A stretch of 32,785 nt of DNA from Tubiluchus corallicola (GCA_030141605.1 JAQGDQ010001604.1:1-32785), one strand, 5' to 3'; counted from the stretch's first letter, positions 21,309 to 30,215 are shown. The notes: generated from the letters alone by a model not told the origin. Made by a program: numbers and translations.

Positions 21309-24300
21309 GCAGCAGCAACAGCAACAAAGCACAAACAGATAAACGTTCCCAATAAGCTATTCTGGTGCAGAAAATGCTTGGCTTGGCTCAAGTTGCATTA
21401 ATTCATTAATCAATATTGTGTGATTTAAAGAAGCGTGAGCTTCTATTGCTTCCTTTCCTGTCAATTATCAGTTTAACTCAATTACTCTATCCAAATTATT
21501 TATATTTTCAGCAATAAAATAATCAGGATCGTCAAGAAAAAACAACAATACAAGCAAATTCTTTAATAAAACAAACACAACAAGTCAAAAAACGTAAAAA
21601 TTTAACAGAATAACAATGAATTTTAGGCACAAGAAAGCATTTAGTTGTGTTTTATGATTTATGTTAGCTGGGCTTCTTAAGAATGTTTAAAATTGCACTT
21701 GCATAACAAACAGGACTTTTTTTCCAAAATTTGCTATTTTAATTCGAAACAGAATCTTGACTTTTCATGTTGCTTTACAAACATAACTTAGTAAGCAGGC
21801 CTAATTTAAATCCTCTAGATTTTAGCAATATGGGATAACTTATCTCGCACAAAAAATTGAAGATGTTTCTGGCACTGAAATAAGTTTTGCTTCAAGAATG
21901 TGCAAGATTTCCCCTAAATGAGATTAATTCCGCTAATCTCAATCAAGAATTCCCAAAATGATCGAAATGAAAAGATTTTTTTAAGTCACTTATATAAGAA
22001 ATATCTAAAGTTGAGTTTCTTTTTCATTTGAAACAGTAAATTATAGAAACATTTCTTTTTCTTTATTATGGAGGTATTTTAAACATTACATTTTTAAAAG
22101 TTCAGCTAAAATAAAATACATAACTTCCAACTAAATTATTTCTTACGTATAAAATATGTATACACAGTGTTATACTGTTAAATTTTCATTTAAATTGACA
22201 TGCAATTCTTGCTTTATTAAAGAATGTGAAGGTATTGTTTTTTTACTGTACACATATGTAACAGCACTTTTAAAATGAAATGAAATAGCATCTTAAATGT
22301 GAAATGAGGTAAAAAACATTTTCTTTTCCATGAACCGCAAAAGCACATTTCTGACACTTTTAACATTAACGAACAGCAAATACAAGACAAAGCCGCCATC
22401 GATGTGAGTTCAGAAATACCTGAACATTCGTGATAACTTCTCGTTATGAACTTATGTTATTAGAGAGAGCTTTTGAATCTTATAACTCTTTCTGGACCAT
22501 ATCTTTTAAAATTGGTCTTATAAGACCCATAACTTTTCTGCTGCTGTATGACCCATTTTCAATCGTACGGAATTTGTGCTCGGAAGCGAACACACCAGGT
22601 GTACAACATGTGAAAGCTATCCTTCGTAAAACGGATATTATCTCTGACGACTTCGAGAACACAAAACAACATATCAGGGATTCCGAAAGAACTAAACTGT
22701 GCACCTATCTCTATCTGAATCCCGAACTATCTGTCAGTGCAATGTATAGCGTTAAAGTAAATGAGCTCCATAGGATTAAAACATCTCGGTTACGCCTCTC
22801 CTCACATAACCTAGCTATTGAGACTGGAAGATGGGCAAGAATAAAAAGAGAGGACAGGCTATGCTCCTGTTCTGGCTTAAACATTCAAACAGAAGAGCAT
22901 GTTATCTGTTTTTGTCCATTTACGAATCACCTTCGTGAAGATAACACTGAACGGAACTTCAACGATCTGCATGAATTTTTCAATGGAAACCCAAAGTCAT
23001 ATTGTGAATTTGTGAATAACTCTTTAGCGATTTTTGGGCAGTAATGATCATGTTATGTGATCAAAAGTGTTTATCGTGAATTGATAAATAGCCCTTGAGG
23101 TATTTTTGGACAGTAATTGGTCATGTTAGGCGATAATAAGTGTGTATTGAGAATTTGTAAATAATTCTTCAGTTATTTTTTGAAAGTAATGATCATGTTA
23201 CATGATCAAAAGTCCTTTTTTGTAGTGATCATGTTCGACTATCTCTTAACTAGTCAATAAACATATATATACATATATATAAAAATATATATGTATATAT
23301 GAGCACAGATATAACTAAATGATTACAAAACAGATAATGTCCTATTTTTATTCATGAGAATCTCGGTTATTTAATCACGCAATTTGTTTGAGCATGGTAC
23401 TTTTTCAGGCTCTCCAACCTAGCCAATCCAGTAGCATAGTCTGGTGTGCACTTGCGTGATCGTACACATTCTTTTATTGATCGCCTGCTTATTACAGACC
23501 AAGAGAAATGCCTGCTATGCGAAGTTCATAGGTAGTTTCATCTTTTAACAGGAATATCTCCTTAAAAATAGAGTAGACTTGAGGCCAAAGTGTATCAGAG
23601 TGTCGTGTCTGCACAGTCGAAATTTTCTGCGTTAGCTGATTTAACACAAGTGATACTGTACTTTGTTACGGTGCAAACACTGCAGTTAGTGAAAGTTTTT
23701 AACATTTTTGATTTGTCTAAGGTAAGCAAATCCATTTCATGTATAATTTTGCATAAAAAAAACATTGTGCGAGGAGTAGAAACCTACAAAAATGATCACT
23801 ACTTAGTAAGAGCAGTTTTTCATGAACCCAGGCAAAATGCAACAAACCCTTATGGTCCTGAAAGAGTTAACCAGAATTATTAAAAGCAGTGATACGGAAA
23901 TAAGAAACTTTCTTATTATCCTCATGTTCTAGAATATCCAGAAATGTAGTGACTTCATCCATTATCTTGCTCTCCAGCGTGAACCTTCCCATCCCAAAAT
24001 CTCTCAGACAGTGAAGAGAAAAACGCCTCTGCTCTTTCCATGGATTGCCTTCGTTGAATAGCACACCTAGAAGGTAGAGTGAGCGACAGATGACGTCAAG
24101 AAAGTGTACAGGTAAAGTGTGTAAACTATTTAAAGTGTTAATTAACATATTTTACGTATGTTGTGCAAGTTTGTCTTTGTCAGAAAAAGCCAAGTTTCAA
24201 AATTTAATTTGGACCATTTTTTCGAATTAGCTAACGGTAGTCTTTTCCAAGATTTGCCAAATATCACTCACTTGTTTGTTCGTTCATTCATTCATTCATT

Positions 24301-24465
24301 CATTCATTCGTTAATTCGTTCGTTCGTTCGTTCGCCCTCCGTCCGTCCGTTCGTTCGTTCGTTCGTTCGTTCATTCATTCATTCATTCATTCATTAATTC
24401 ATTCATTCATTCATTCATTCAGTAGGTAAGTCAGCTGATCAGTAAGTCGGTCGGTCGGTCAGTCA

Positions 24466-24502
<37 letters not shown>

Positions 24503-24931
24503 TCAGTCAGTCAGTCAGTCAGTCAGTCAGTCAGTCACCCAATTTTCCTGAGTAACAGTGGAAGTGCAAAAACAATTTCAGTTTGGACTCTTACCTTTAG
24601 TTAGATTATCTGTATAATAATCAAACAGAGTAGTTTTCGGGCGTCCAGAAAATTCTTCCCTTGACAGACCTTCCTTGATGAGTTTAAGATCATTAAGAAC
24701 AATACATAATAATGAACCCAGCTTCACATGGAATATCCGTCCATAAATCTTCGCCCATTCTGTGAACTGCACATGCGTGTCTGGGCTCACCCAGGGTAGA
24801 GAGCCAAAAACGGGCAGGCGAGCCCACTTTGGACCAGGCGGTACTCCGTCTGGAATGTCACTGTTTAAATTCACGAAATACCAGGCAACCAAAAACACAA
24901 GGCAAAAAACAAGTGCTGTAACGACATCCAT
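16317..24931 (-). CDS. cytochrome P450, CYP2 clan, six exons (whole gene)
   Basis: Six exons (listed separately) join to about 494 residues, the normal length of a microsomal P450. In order: an N-terminal membrane anchor (residues about 3-20) and Pro hinge PPGPKW; helix C WKEQRR; I-helix AGNET; K-helix ExxR as EILR; FRPERF; and the haem-binding loop FSWGTRVCLG with the Cys thiolate ligand. P450s of this clan are haem mono-oxygenases on the endoplasmic reticulum, fed electrons by P450 reductase; typical substrates are fatty acids, steroids or foreign compounds. The substrate of this one cannot be told. Junctions 1-2, 3-4, 4-5 and 5-6 agree in phase with GT-AG sites. Junction 2-3 does not, leaving the joined length one base over a multiple of three. 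Introns are large and repeat-rich. The neighbour upstream, the POMK-like gene, is on the same strand but appears independent. Confidence 0.88.
17255..17410. repeat. dispersed repeat D, copy 1 (P450 intron 5)
   Basis: Matches 31503-31686 in the same orientation. Shared blocks are ATACCACTTA, GCTTGCGT..CAGTAACGC, GCCATTTT.A.GATAAGTC and CAGAGCATTCGT. No ends or coding capacity recognised. The rest of intron 5 (16671-18831) contains no supported gene, only short chance ORFs. Confidence 0.65.
18435..18740 (-). repeat. dispersed repeat C, copy 2 (P450 intron 5)
   Basis: Second copy of the element at 7640-8010, in the same orientation. On the minus strand it contains an AATAAA motif within the block TTCAATAAACGTGG. 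It lies inside the intron between exons 5 and 6, in the same transcriptional sense as the gene if the minus strand is its sense strand, so it could offer a premature polyadenylation signal. Confidence 0.5.
18832..18981 (-). CDS. P450 exon 5 (K-helix)
   Basis: Begins after TTCTGCAAAAG and encodes 50 codons in phase 0 at both ends: VQVELDNVVGRGRLP, DLPYTHATILEILRLSSVVP (ExxR of the K helix) and VIRATVV. The donor is GTG|GTAAGA. Confidence 0.9.
19094..19590. repeat. GAT/GGT trinucleotide tract in P450 intron 4
   Basis: About 500 bp made almost entirely of GAT and GGT triplets, with larger duplicated blocks such as GGTGCTGGTGGTGGTAGTGA. The acidic and Met-rich or His/Thr-rich ORFs on both strands here result only from the triplet composition. 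The tract fills most of the 688-bp intron 4. Confidence 0.95.
19670..19785 (-). CDS. P450 exon 4 (I-helix)
   Basis: The acceptor TTTTTTATAG precedes 19785. Phase 1 joining to exon 3 gives SLKQLVVLSTDVFGAGNET, the I-helix with the AGxET oxygen-activation motif, then LNWGFLYMLRYPHIQRK. The donor is CGCAAG|GTATGG, phase 0, and is followed by a long trinucleotide tract in the intron. Confidence 0.9.
19950..20560. mobile_element. MITE family A, copy 2 (interrupted, left end lost)
   Basis: Shares CGTCACGTGACATGTG, TTTACTAGCAGGATCTTGCTT and AACAAGAAAAAATGAGCTAG with the copies at 5081 and 32474. It ends at GGAACCGTGAAAAGGC, matching the right terminus of copy 1. The left terminal repeat is missing. 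A 277-bp retrotransposon fragment interrupts it at 20219-20495. It lies in P450 intron 3. Confidence 0.8.
20209..20505 (-). mobile_element. 5'-truncated non-LTR retrotransposon nested in MITE, with target duplication
   Basis: A 277-bp insert is flanked by TAGGTCTACA (20209-20218) and TAGGCCTACA (20496-20505), a 10-bp target duplication with one difference. On the minus strand it has an open frame of 60 codons (20494-20312, stop TGA). This contains GGQMLTYLDFAQKDL and SKSTWGIAASRESWHREV, the pattern at the C-terminus of CR1/L2/RTE-type ORF2 proteins (G-R/G-P..TYxDxLxxD, then A..R..W...V). The stop is followed by a (TGA)n tail, seen on the plus strand as (TCA)n at 20219-20303. The order of ORF end, short UTR, simple-repeat tail and target duplication is what target-primed reverse transcription leaves. 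Confidence 0.8.
20601..20971 (-). CDS. P450 exon 3 (helices D-H region)
   Basis: The acceptor TTTCTTCCTGTAG gives a first partial codon (one base), then NGFDPHEHISVSTS, the conserved FDP motif of CYP2 proteins. It continues through LIFGKIFGHDD to IDAYLIRMEE and ends at CTCAC|GTAAGA, phase 1. At 371 bp it covers what is split between exons in many relatives. A CTG/TTG-type tract lies about 25 bp upstream of the acceptor in the transcript sense. Confidence 0.88.
20998..21335. repeat. CAA/CAG trinucleotide tract in P450 intron 2
   Basis: About 340 bp of CAA and CAG triplets with internal duplication of a block containing CAGCAGCAAGAGCAACAACA (near 21080 and 21260). In the transcript of the P450 gene it reads as UUG/CUG repeats ending about 26 nt before the exon 3 acceptor. 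All ORFs called across it (poly-Leu, poly-Ala, poly-Cys, poly-Thr, poly-Asn) are composition artefacts. Confidence 0.95.
21340..22420. other. P450 intron 2, unannotated part
   Basis: AT-rich intron sequence without recognisable gene or repeat ends. Confidence 0.5.
22430..23044 (+). pseudogene. non-LTR retrotransposon ORF2 C-terminal fragment (antisense in P450 intron 2)
   Basis: About 204 codons are open to the stop at 23042. The frame has a TGA at 22421 and no ATG where the open part starts, as expected for a 5'-truncated copy. The C-terminal third is diagnostic: RLRLSSHNLAIETGRWARI, then a CSC..H..C.CP zinc-knuckle-like motif (EEHVICFCP) found at the end of reverse-transcriptase proteins of many aquatic-animal LINEs. 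Catalytic reverse transcriptase and endonuclease domains are absent. It is transcribed opposite to the P450. The family is distinct from the fragment at 20209-20505, whose C-terminus is different. Confidence 0.8.
23006..23220 (+). repeat. three tandem ~73-bp units spanning the ORF end and 3' UTR of the retrotransposon
   Basis: GAATTTGTGAATAAC (23006), GAATTGATAAATAG (23078) and GAATTTGTAAATAAT (23151) each start a unit that ends with GTAATGATCATGTTA..GATCAAAAGT-type sequence. The first unit contains the last dozen codons and the stop, so the 3' UTR was built by duplicating the end of the coding region. AATAAA at 23256-23261 and a (TA)n tract (23263-23300) follow, forming the likely 3' terminus. 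Confidence 0.8.
23909..24066 (-). CDS. P450 exon 2 (helix C, WKEQRR)
   Basis: The acceptor TACCTTCTAG precedes 24066, and joining to exon 1 gives a continuous NLTKGVLFNEGNPWKEQRR. The exon then encodes FSLHCLRDFGMGR, a typical CYP2 block that contacts haem propionates, and ends near DILEHEDNKK. The 3' end is uncertain. GT dinucleotides at 23908 (phase 0, AAA|GTTTCT) and 23895 (phase 1, TCC|GTATCA) are both weak and neither matches the phase of exon 3. Confidence 0.75.
24283..24537. repeat. tetranucleotide mosaic in P450 intron 1
   Basis: Runs of TTCA, TTCG, again TTCA, then TCGG/TCAG, CAGC and CAGT units follow one another over about 250 bp. Successive point mutants of one 4-bp repeat have each been amplified. 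The tract ends about 55 bp before the exon 1 donor (on the intron side). Confidence 0.93.
24595..24931 (-). CDS. P450 exon 1 (start, membrane anchor)
   Basis: Starts at ATG (24931-24929) and encodes 112 residues plus one base. Hydrophobic anchor VVTALVFCLVFLVAWYFV, then PPGPKWARLPVFGSLPWV, then EEFSGRPKT. The donor is AAAG|GTAAGAG (intron from 24594), phase 1. The open frame continues a few codons into the intron but that part has no P450 similarity. Confidence 0.9.
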
Positions 24932-26015
24932 ATTTCGTGCAGGTAGCTGATCAAATAGGCACGTTGGTAGAGTTTGTACGTCAAAGGTTGAGTTACCACT
25001 AATCTGTCGAGCGACTAAAGCAAATATAAGGTGGCGTTTAAAGAAAATGGGTGTATTTTTTTCAATACCCAGACTAATTAGTTAATATTCTGAGTAAGAT
25101 AAACGAACTAGAATTATGACTATATGCAGGCGACAAAACAACGCGTAATAATTTGCTACACATTAATTACCTAACAAAGCATTAAGGCACATTTTTTTTC
25201 TCAAGTTCGCCACCCCTTCCCTAAGCCTTGGGTAATCATACTCTCCCAGATACAGCAGCACCTTAATGATATTCATAGAGTTTGTGTTTTGTAGGGCGAC
25301 CCTGGAGCATGAATTTCCTCACAGCGTTCTGCAAAGAGCATTCTTGAATTTCAGGTAAAGTGTCTAAGAGTGAATTCAATGCACTTCACGGCAACTCATT
25401 CCAAATTTTGCTTCAAGGCTTTGAAACGACATAAACGATGAACTAAAATTATTCAGCCAATTCAAAAATTTAAAAAGAAATGTAAAGCAATGATTTTCAA
25501 TAAACACAATACTTTTTAATATCCTACACGTATTGCAGTTGTCATACCACAACCCCCGGACAAATTATGCATAAAATGCATCATTGAAAAATCTTTAGAG
25601 CTGATGTCAACATCGCACAATCTACTATCTTTCCTCCTATCATTTCCACTAACACATCCTTCTACCCTTCCTGGGTGATCTAACCTTTCTCCCAGTTCTT
25701 TTTTTTTGTACACTCATCCATTCTTTTTTTCGCGGGTTCACATGACAGTGGGCTTATACAAGCCTTTGCTTCTCTAGCCCACTGCAGTACAATTGTTCTT
25801 TTATGATAACGATAGTGTACGAAACATAATAATTTATTACAGTATGAAGTAACAATTTTGATGTCACCATGCATTGAATGTCACCATACTTTGACTGAAT
25901 GTGATAATGATAAAAACTACAAAAAAACGTAAAAAACTTCAGTGTTTATTGTTGACATAATAATATATTGATTGCACTATCGCATTACACTGCTGTCAAC
26001 ACTCATTAAATTAAT
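24932..26015. other. intergenic between POMK-like gene and P450; P450 promoter region
   Basis: Both neighbours run on the minus strand, so this 1.1 kb holds the 3' end of one gene and the promoter of the other. Two overlapping minus-strand ORFs (25516-25874) have no domain I recognise. No TATA box near the P450 start stands out. Confidence 0.45.
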
Positions 26016-26759
26016 TCAGGTATTTCTATTTAAAATTTTTACTTGAATGGAGCGAAGTTCTTCTATGACGTCACTTGGCCAAGCTCTTTCTTTTGGATCC
26101 TTCTTTTTACAAATCTCAACAATCGGTTTCATTAATTTTACCCAGAGAGTATTTGATTTTTGAGGATTCAGTATCGCAAGACACACACTTGGTATCTTCC
26201 AAACGTCATTTTTGATTTTCATTTCCCGCTGTTGTTCATGACACATTGATGTCTTGCAGTCTGTCTCCTTGAAATACCTCACTTCTGGGGCTTGGAATCT
26301 GTGATCTTTTACGAACTCGTCGCCATCGCGCAGACATTTAACACCCATCTTCTGTATGTCATCTAGATCAGCGAGCACCAGTCTCATGTCATCTGACACA
26401 ACGTATTGTGATAGCAGCTTGTACTTCTCACACGCATCACAAAGGTACAAATCGCGAGAATGAAGGTACAGTAGGATATCCACATAGTCAATGCACAACT
26501 GTAGACGTCTTTTAGCTGCATCTGGTGCCACGTGCGGATCAACGCTGGGGAAGCGATCACCCAAATCCAGCAAGCTGCCTAGTCTGTGGTATTCCACCAT
26601 TATGATGTGTCTTTTCTTGCAAAAGCCCAATGTTTGAAGAATTCGCGGATGTGGCGGCAACATGGAGTAGTGGTCGAAGACAGAATCAGAAAAGTGCCTT
26701 ACACCACTTCTTAGTTGCAGTAAACCAATGGTATGGTTTTTCCAACTGCCCTTGATTAG
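26016..26759 (-). CDS. POMK-like terminal exon
   Basis: Starts directly after the acceptor TTACTTTCAG and encodes LIKGSWKNHTIGLLQL through the kinase C-lobe to a TAA-type stop, 247 residues. The open frame runs 7 codons further upstream, but these lie in the intron. The C-lobe is slightly short after WKIP, within family variation. Confidence 0.88.
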   Translation of the reverse strand, partial: LIKGSWKNHTIGLLQLRSGVRHFSDSVFDHYSMLPPHPRILQTLGFCKKRHIIMVEYHRLGSLLDLGDRFPSVDPHVAPDAAKRRLQLCIDYVDILLYLHSRDLYLCDACEKYKLLSQYVVSDDMRLVLADLDDIQKMGVKCLRDGDEFVKDHRFQAPEVRYFKETDCKTSMCHEQQREMKIKNDVWKIPSVCLAILNPQKSNTLWVKLMKPIVEICKKKDPKERAWPSDVIEELRSIQVKILNRNT

Positions 26760-29700
26760 CTGAAAGTAAGCGCAGTGCACATTACGTACTGCCTTCTCTT
26801 AATTACTTTATATGACAATATCTTCTTCAATTAATTTTGGTAAATCGGTTTCTTATCTTGTTACGAATTTTAATCGTATCAATGACGAGGGGAACTCGAC
26901 GAATTTTGGAACACAGTACCATATAGTAAAATAGCAATAGTTTAATTTGTTAGAATTTAGATTTATTTTTATTTTTGAACACAGTGCCATATAATAAAAT
27001 AACAATTGTTTAATTTCTCAGAATTTAGAATTTTTTATTTTTGGACACAGTACTACAAAATAAAATAACAATTGTTTAATTTCTTAGAATTTAGAAATTT
27101 ATTTTTGAACACAGTACCATATAATAAAATACCAACTGTTTCATTTCATAGAATTTAGATTTTTTTATTTTTGAACACAGTACCTTATAGTAAAATAACA
27201 ATTGTTTAATTTCTTAGTGTTTAGAATTTTTTACTTTTGAACACAGTACGTTATAGTAAAATAACAATTGTTTAATTTCTTAGTGTTTAGAATTTTTTAT
27301 TTTTGAACACAGTACCTTATAGTAAAATAACAATTGTTTAATTTCTTAGTGTTTAGAATTTTTTATTTTTGAACACAGTACCTTATAGTAAAATAACAAT
27401 TGTTTAATTTCTTAGTGTTTAGAATTTTTTACTTTTGAACACAGTACGTTATAGTAAAATAACAATTGTTTAATTTCTTAGTGTTTAGAATTTTTTATTT
27501 TTGAACACAGGACCTTATAGTAAAATAACAATTGTTTAATTTCTTAGTGTTTAGAATTTTTTATTTTTGAACACAGTACCTTATAGTAAAATAACAATTG
27601 TTTAATTTCTTAGTGTTTAGAATTTTTTATTTTTGAACACAGTACCTTATAGTAAAATAACAATTGTTTAATTTCTTAGTGTTTAGATTTTTTTATTTTT
27701 GAACACAGTACGTTATAGTAAAATAACAATTGTTTAATTTCTTGGTGTTTAGAATTTTTTATTTTTGAACACAGTACCTTATAGTAAAATAACAATTGTT
27801 TAATTTCTTAGTGTTTAGAATTTTTTATTTTTGAACACAGTACGTTATAGTAAAATAACAATTGTTTAATTTCTTAGTGTTTAGAATTTTTTATTTTTGA
27901 ACACAGTACCTTATAGTAAAATAACAATTGTTTAATTTCTTAGTGTTTAGAATTTTTTATTTTTGAACACAGTACCTTATAGTAAAATAACAATTGTTTA
28001 ATTTCTTAGTGTTTAGAATTTTTTATTTTTGAACACAGTACCTTATAGTAAAATAACAATTGTTTAATTTCTTAGTGTTTAGAATTTTTGTTTTATTTTT
28101 GAGCACAGTACAGTATAGAGAACATTTAATAATTTTGATAACATAATAAGCTTCAAACTAAACAGGCACATGGAGAGATACTTACAAGGGTGCAGAAGAA
28201 TAAAATTAAAGGGGAATTAAGAAAATATAATTACTTTACAAGCGTTTAAACTCAAGAATTACACATTAGCAAGTGTCATGACTGATCAAAGATTACTCGC
28301 AACATTTAAGCACAAATGATACGGACTATGCAAGATGAATAGAATGAATGCCTTGTTTACATGTGATATTAGAGATTCTAGATAATTCGTCACCATAATT
28401 GGAAAATAAGAAAGGTGCCAAAATACTGCCTTGACAAAAGCCGTACGAAAGGAAGCACAGTTAAAAAACATTTACCCCAGCGTATAGTAATACATCGGAG
28501 TACCAGCATTTGGAGAGATTAACAGTTTTTTGTAAGAACATTTCTATTTTTAAACTTATGAAAAATCAGTTGATCGTTGATTCTTTCAAAAGCTTTACTG
28601 TGTCAGCAAAATGAATAAAAATAAGGCTCGACAGCTCAAAAGCATTTCCTTTAAAAACAAAGATGAGTTCTAGAGATGTCGTTTTTACAGCCAAACTGCG
28701 ATGCTGTAAGACCAAATAAGCCCACATTTTAGCCATACTTTAGCCACATTTTAGTCATATTTTAGCCATATTTCAGTCATATTTTAGTCATATCTTAGCC
28801 ATATTTTAGTCATATTTTAGCCATATTTTAGCCATATTTTAGCCATAGTTTAGCCATATTTTAGTCATATTTTAGCCATATTTTAGGCACATTATACCCA
28901 TATTTTAGCCATATTTTAGTCATATTTTAGCCATATTTTAGGCACATTTAGCCATATTTTTGCAGCCACCAATCCTCAAGATAATGATCTTATCATCACG
29001 GGTTTTATAATTTGTGCCATTGTGCAGAATAAATGAATTTATAAGCATGATATGTATGTGTGTTTGCAAACCAAAACCATCCATTATAAATCGGCATAGT
29101 TATAACTATGTTATTATGCTTCAAATGTATCAGAATGTACCAAAAATTTGGTCATATGCTAAATATATTAGTCTTGTATATTGTAGCATCAAGAAAATGT
29201 TCAGGAAAATACTAAAAATCTAATTTTATAACCCCGTATCCACTTTTCTGTCTAGAAACTAGTACTGCATTTGCAAAAAACTTGCATTTTCAGACTTCCA
29301 TAGTGGAAGCAATCAGTTTCAAGTTTCTTCTATTGTCAAGCCTAGATCTTCGCCAGGAAGAGCCATCTGCTGGATTTAAGCATAACTTCAATGTGCTTTT
29401 ACAAAGTCCGTATCAACCAACATTTGTGCGGTTGCTAAGCATTTTGTAGAAACGCAACAAAAAAACCAATGGCTGACTTTAATGGTGATTTTCTCAAGAT
29501 TATGTTTTTCAGTGTGCAGCCTGCACCTCAACTTCAACGTGGATTATCTCAGCATAGAAATAACATAGAGCAATGAACTTGGTACCAAGATGATGCTTAT
29601 GAAATGGAGATTCAGGATATGCGAATAACTGGAAAAAATTGCCGATTTATAGACAATTCTACTATGCAGGCACATCTGTAATCTGTAATGTGATTATCAA

Positions 29701-29889
29701 TGAATATAGGTAAATACTCACTCGTTTCGTATAGCCCTTTGCAACACGTTGTAGCATAGTGACATTTTTCTTTAGATCGTCACATGTCAGATGGGAGGAA
29801 CATTTTTTCATTCCAGGTAGAAAGAATTGACCTCTGGCGCACTGCAAACGTTCTGTTTCTAGAAAAAAGTACAACGAGTTATTTTTCAT
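26016..29889 (-). CDS. protein O-mannose kinase-like (POMK/SGK196 family), at least two exons
   Basis: Two minus-strand exons (29889-29722 and 26759-26016) join in phase 0 through CGA|GTGAGT and TTACTTTCAG| to about 303 residues, compared with roughly 350 in vertebrate POMK. The first part has the Cys-rich stretch CARGQFFLPGMKKCSSHLTC and the glycine-loop region VAKGYTKR. The second has the rest of a divergent kinase fold: PHPRILQTLGFC, EYHRLGSLLDLG, YVDILLYLH, the catalytic-loop equivalent LCDACEKYKLLSQY, the metal-binding equivalent LADLDDIQ, FQAPE and DVWKIP. POMK phosphorylates O-mannose on alpha-dystroglycan glycans in the ER/Golgi and is a type II membrane protein. The expected N-terminal anchor is not visible: MKNNSLYFFLE offers only a short hydrophobic patch, so an upstream exon or a different start is likely. 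The Asp residues in the catalytic-loop and DFG-like positions are kept, so activity is plausible. Confidence 0.82.
26915..28110. repeat. 66-bp minisatellite in POMK-like intron (about 18 copies)
   Basis: The marker TACCTTATAGTAAAATAACA (or TACGTTATAG) recurs every 66 bp, for example at 27181, 27247, 27313 and 27379. Units at the left edge (26915-27180) and the last unit are divergent, while the inner ones are nearly identical apart from a C/G variant. This is the pattern of unequal exchange homogenising the centre of an array. Confidence 0.95.
28111..28724. other. POMK-like intron, unannotated part
   Basis: No gene or repeat with definable ends; chance ORF at 28286-28471. Confidence 0.5.
28725..28962. 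repeat. 11-bp tandem repeat (ATTTTAGYCAT)n
   Basis: About 21 units of ATTTTAGCCAT or ATTTTAGTCAT, with occasional GGCAC variants. The period is close to one helical turn, so the A/T runs are phased on one face of the DNA. Intrinsic curvature is therefore possible. Confidence 0.9.
29085..29651. mobile_element. MITE family B, copy 2 (TIRs and TA duplication clear)
   Basis: The left end TATAAATCGGCA (29085-29096) and right end TGCCGATTTATA (29640-29651) are inverted copies. Reading the outer TA on each side as target duplication leaves a 563-bp element. It matches 5649-6231 along its length. TA targets indicate Tc1/mariner-type mobilisation. There is no transposase ORF. It lies in the POMK-like intron, only about 70 bp from the upstream exon's donor. 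Confidence 0.8.
29722..29889 (-). CDS. POMK-like upstream exon (5' end uncertain)
   Basis: Encodes LQCARGQFFLPGMKKCSSHL and KKNVTMLQRVAKGYTKR, corresponding to the segment just before and including the glycine loop of POMK, then the strong donor GTGAGT. The start may be the ATG at 29889. Alternatively, the exon may begin after TTTTTTCTAG (29873-29864 on the minus strand) and be joined to an unseen exon with the membrane anchor. The same frame is open further upstream without an ATG. Confidence 0.75.
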
Positions 29890-30174
29890 CCTTTGTAAAT
29901 AAGACGAAAATGTCCTTTCAACGGCGTTTTTGTGCTTTTTGTAACAACGGCAACAGCAAGAACGGTGTGTTGGTTGTCCGTTTGATTTAAAGACTCTAAA
30001 ATTCGCAAGAAAACCAGTATCAGAAAACCTTGTTAAAGGACAAGAAAAGAGGTACCTGAAGTAGGTTTCAGAAAAATCGCGTTAAAAAATTTCTATTGCT
30101 TTACTGGAATTTTATGCATATATCGTACTCGCGTTAAAAGGTATATTAGTTTGTTTTCGTTTTAAATCTCCCGC

Positions 30175-30215
30175 AATGCTGTTCCGACCGCGCCATTACA
30201 TGACGTCACTACACA
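30175..30215 (-). promoter_or_regulatory. candidate POMK-like promoter (CRE and GC-rich patch)
   Basis: A GC-richer patch with a perfect TGACGTCA cAMP-response element (30201-30208) beside GCGCCAT lies about 310 bp upstream of the presumed start on the minus strand. This is compatible with a TATA-less housekeeping promoter. The same 8-mer also occurs at about 24091 and 26065 in gene bodies, so the match alone is weak evidence. Confidence 0.35.

Noticed and set aside
20909-21401. Poly-Leu, poly-Ala, poly-Thr, poly-Asn and poly-Cys ORFs
   Set aside because: CAA/CAG microsatellite translated in different frames.
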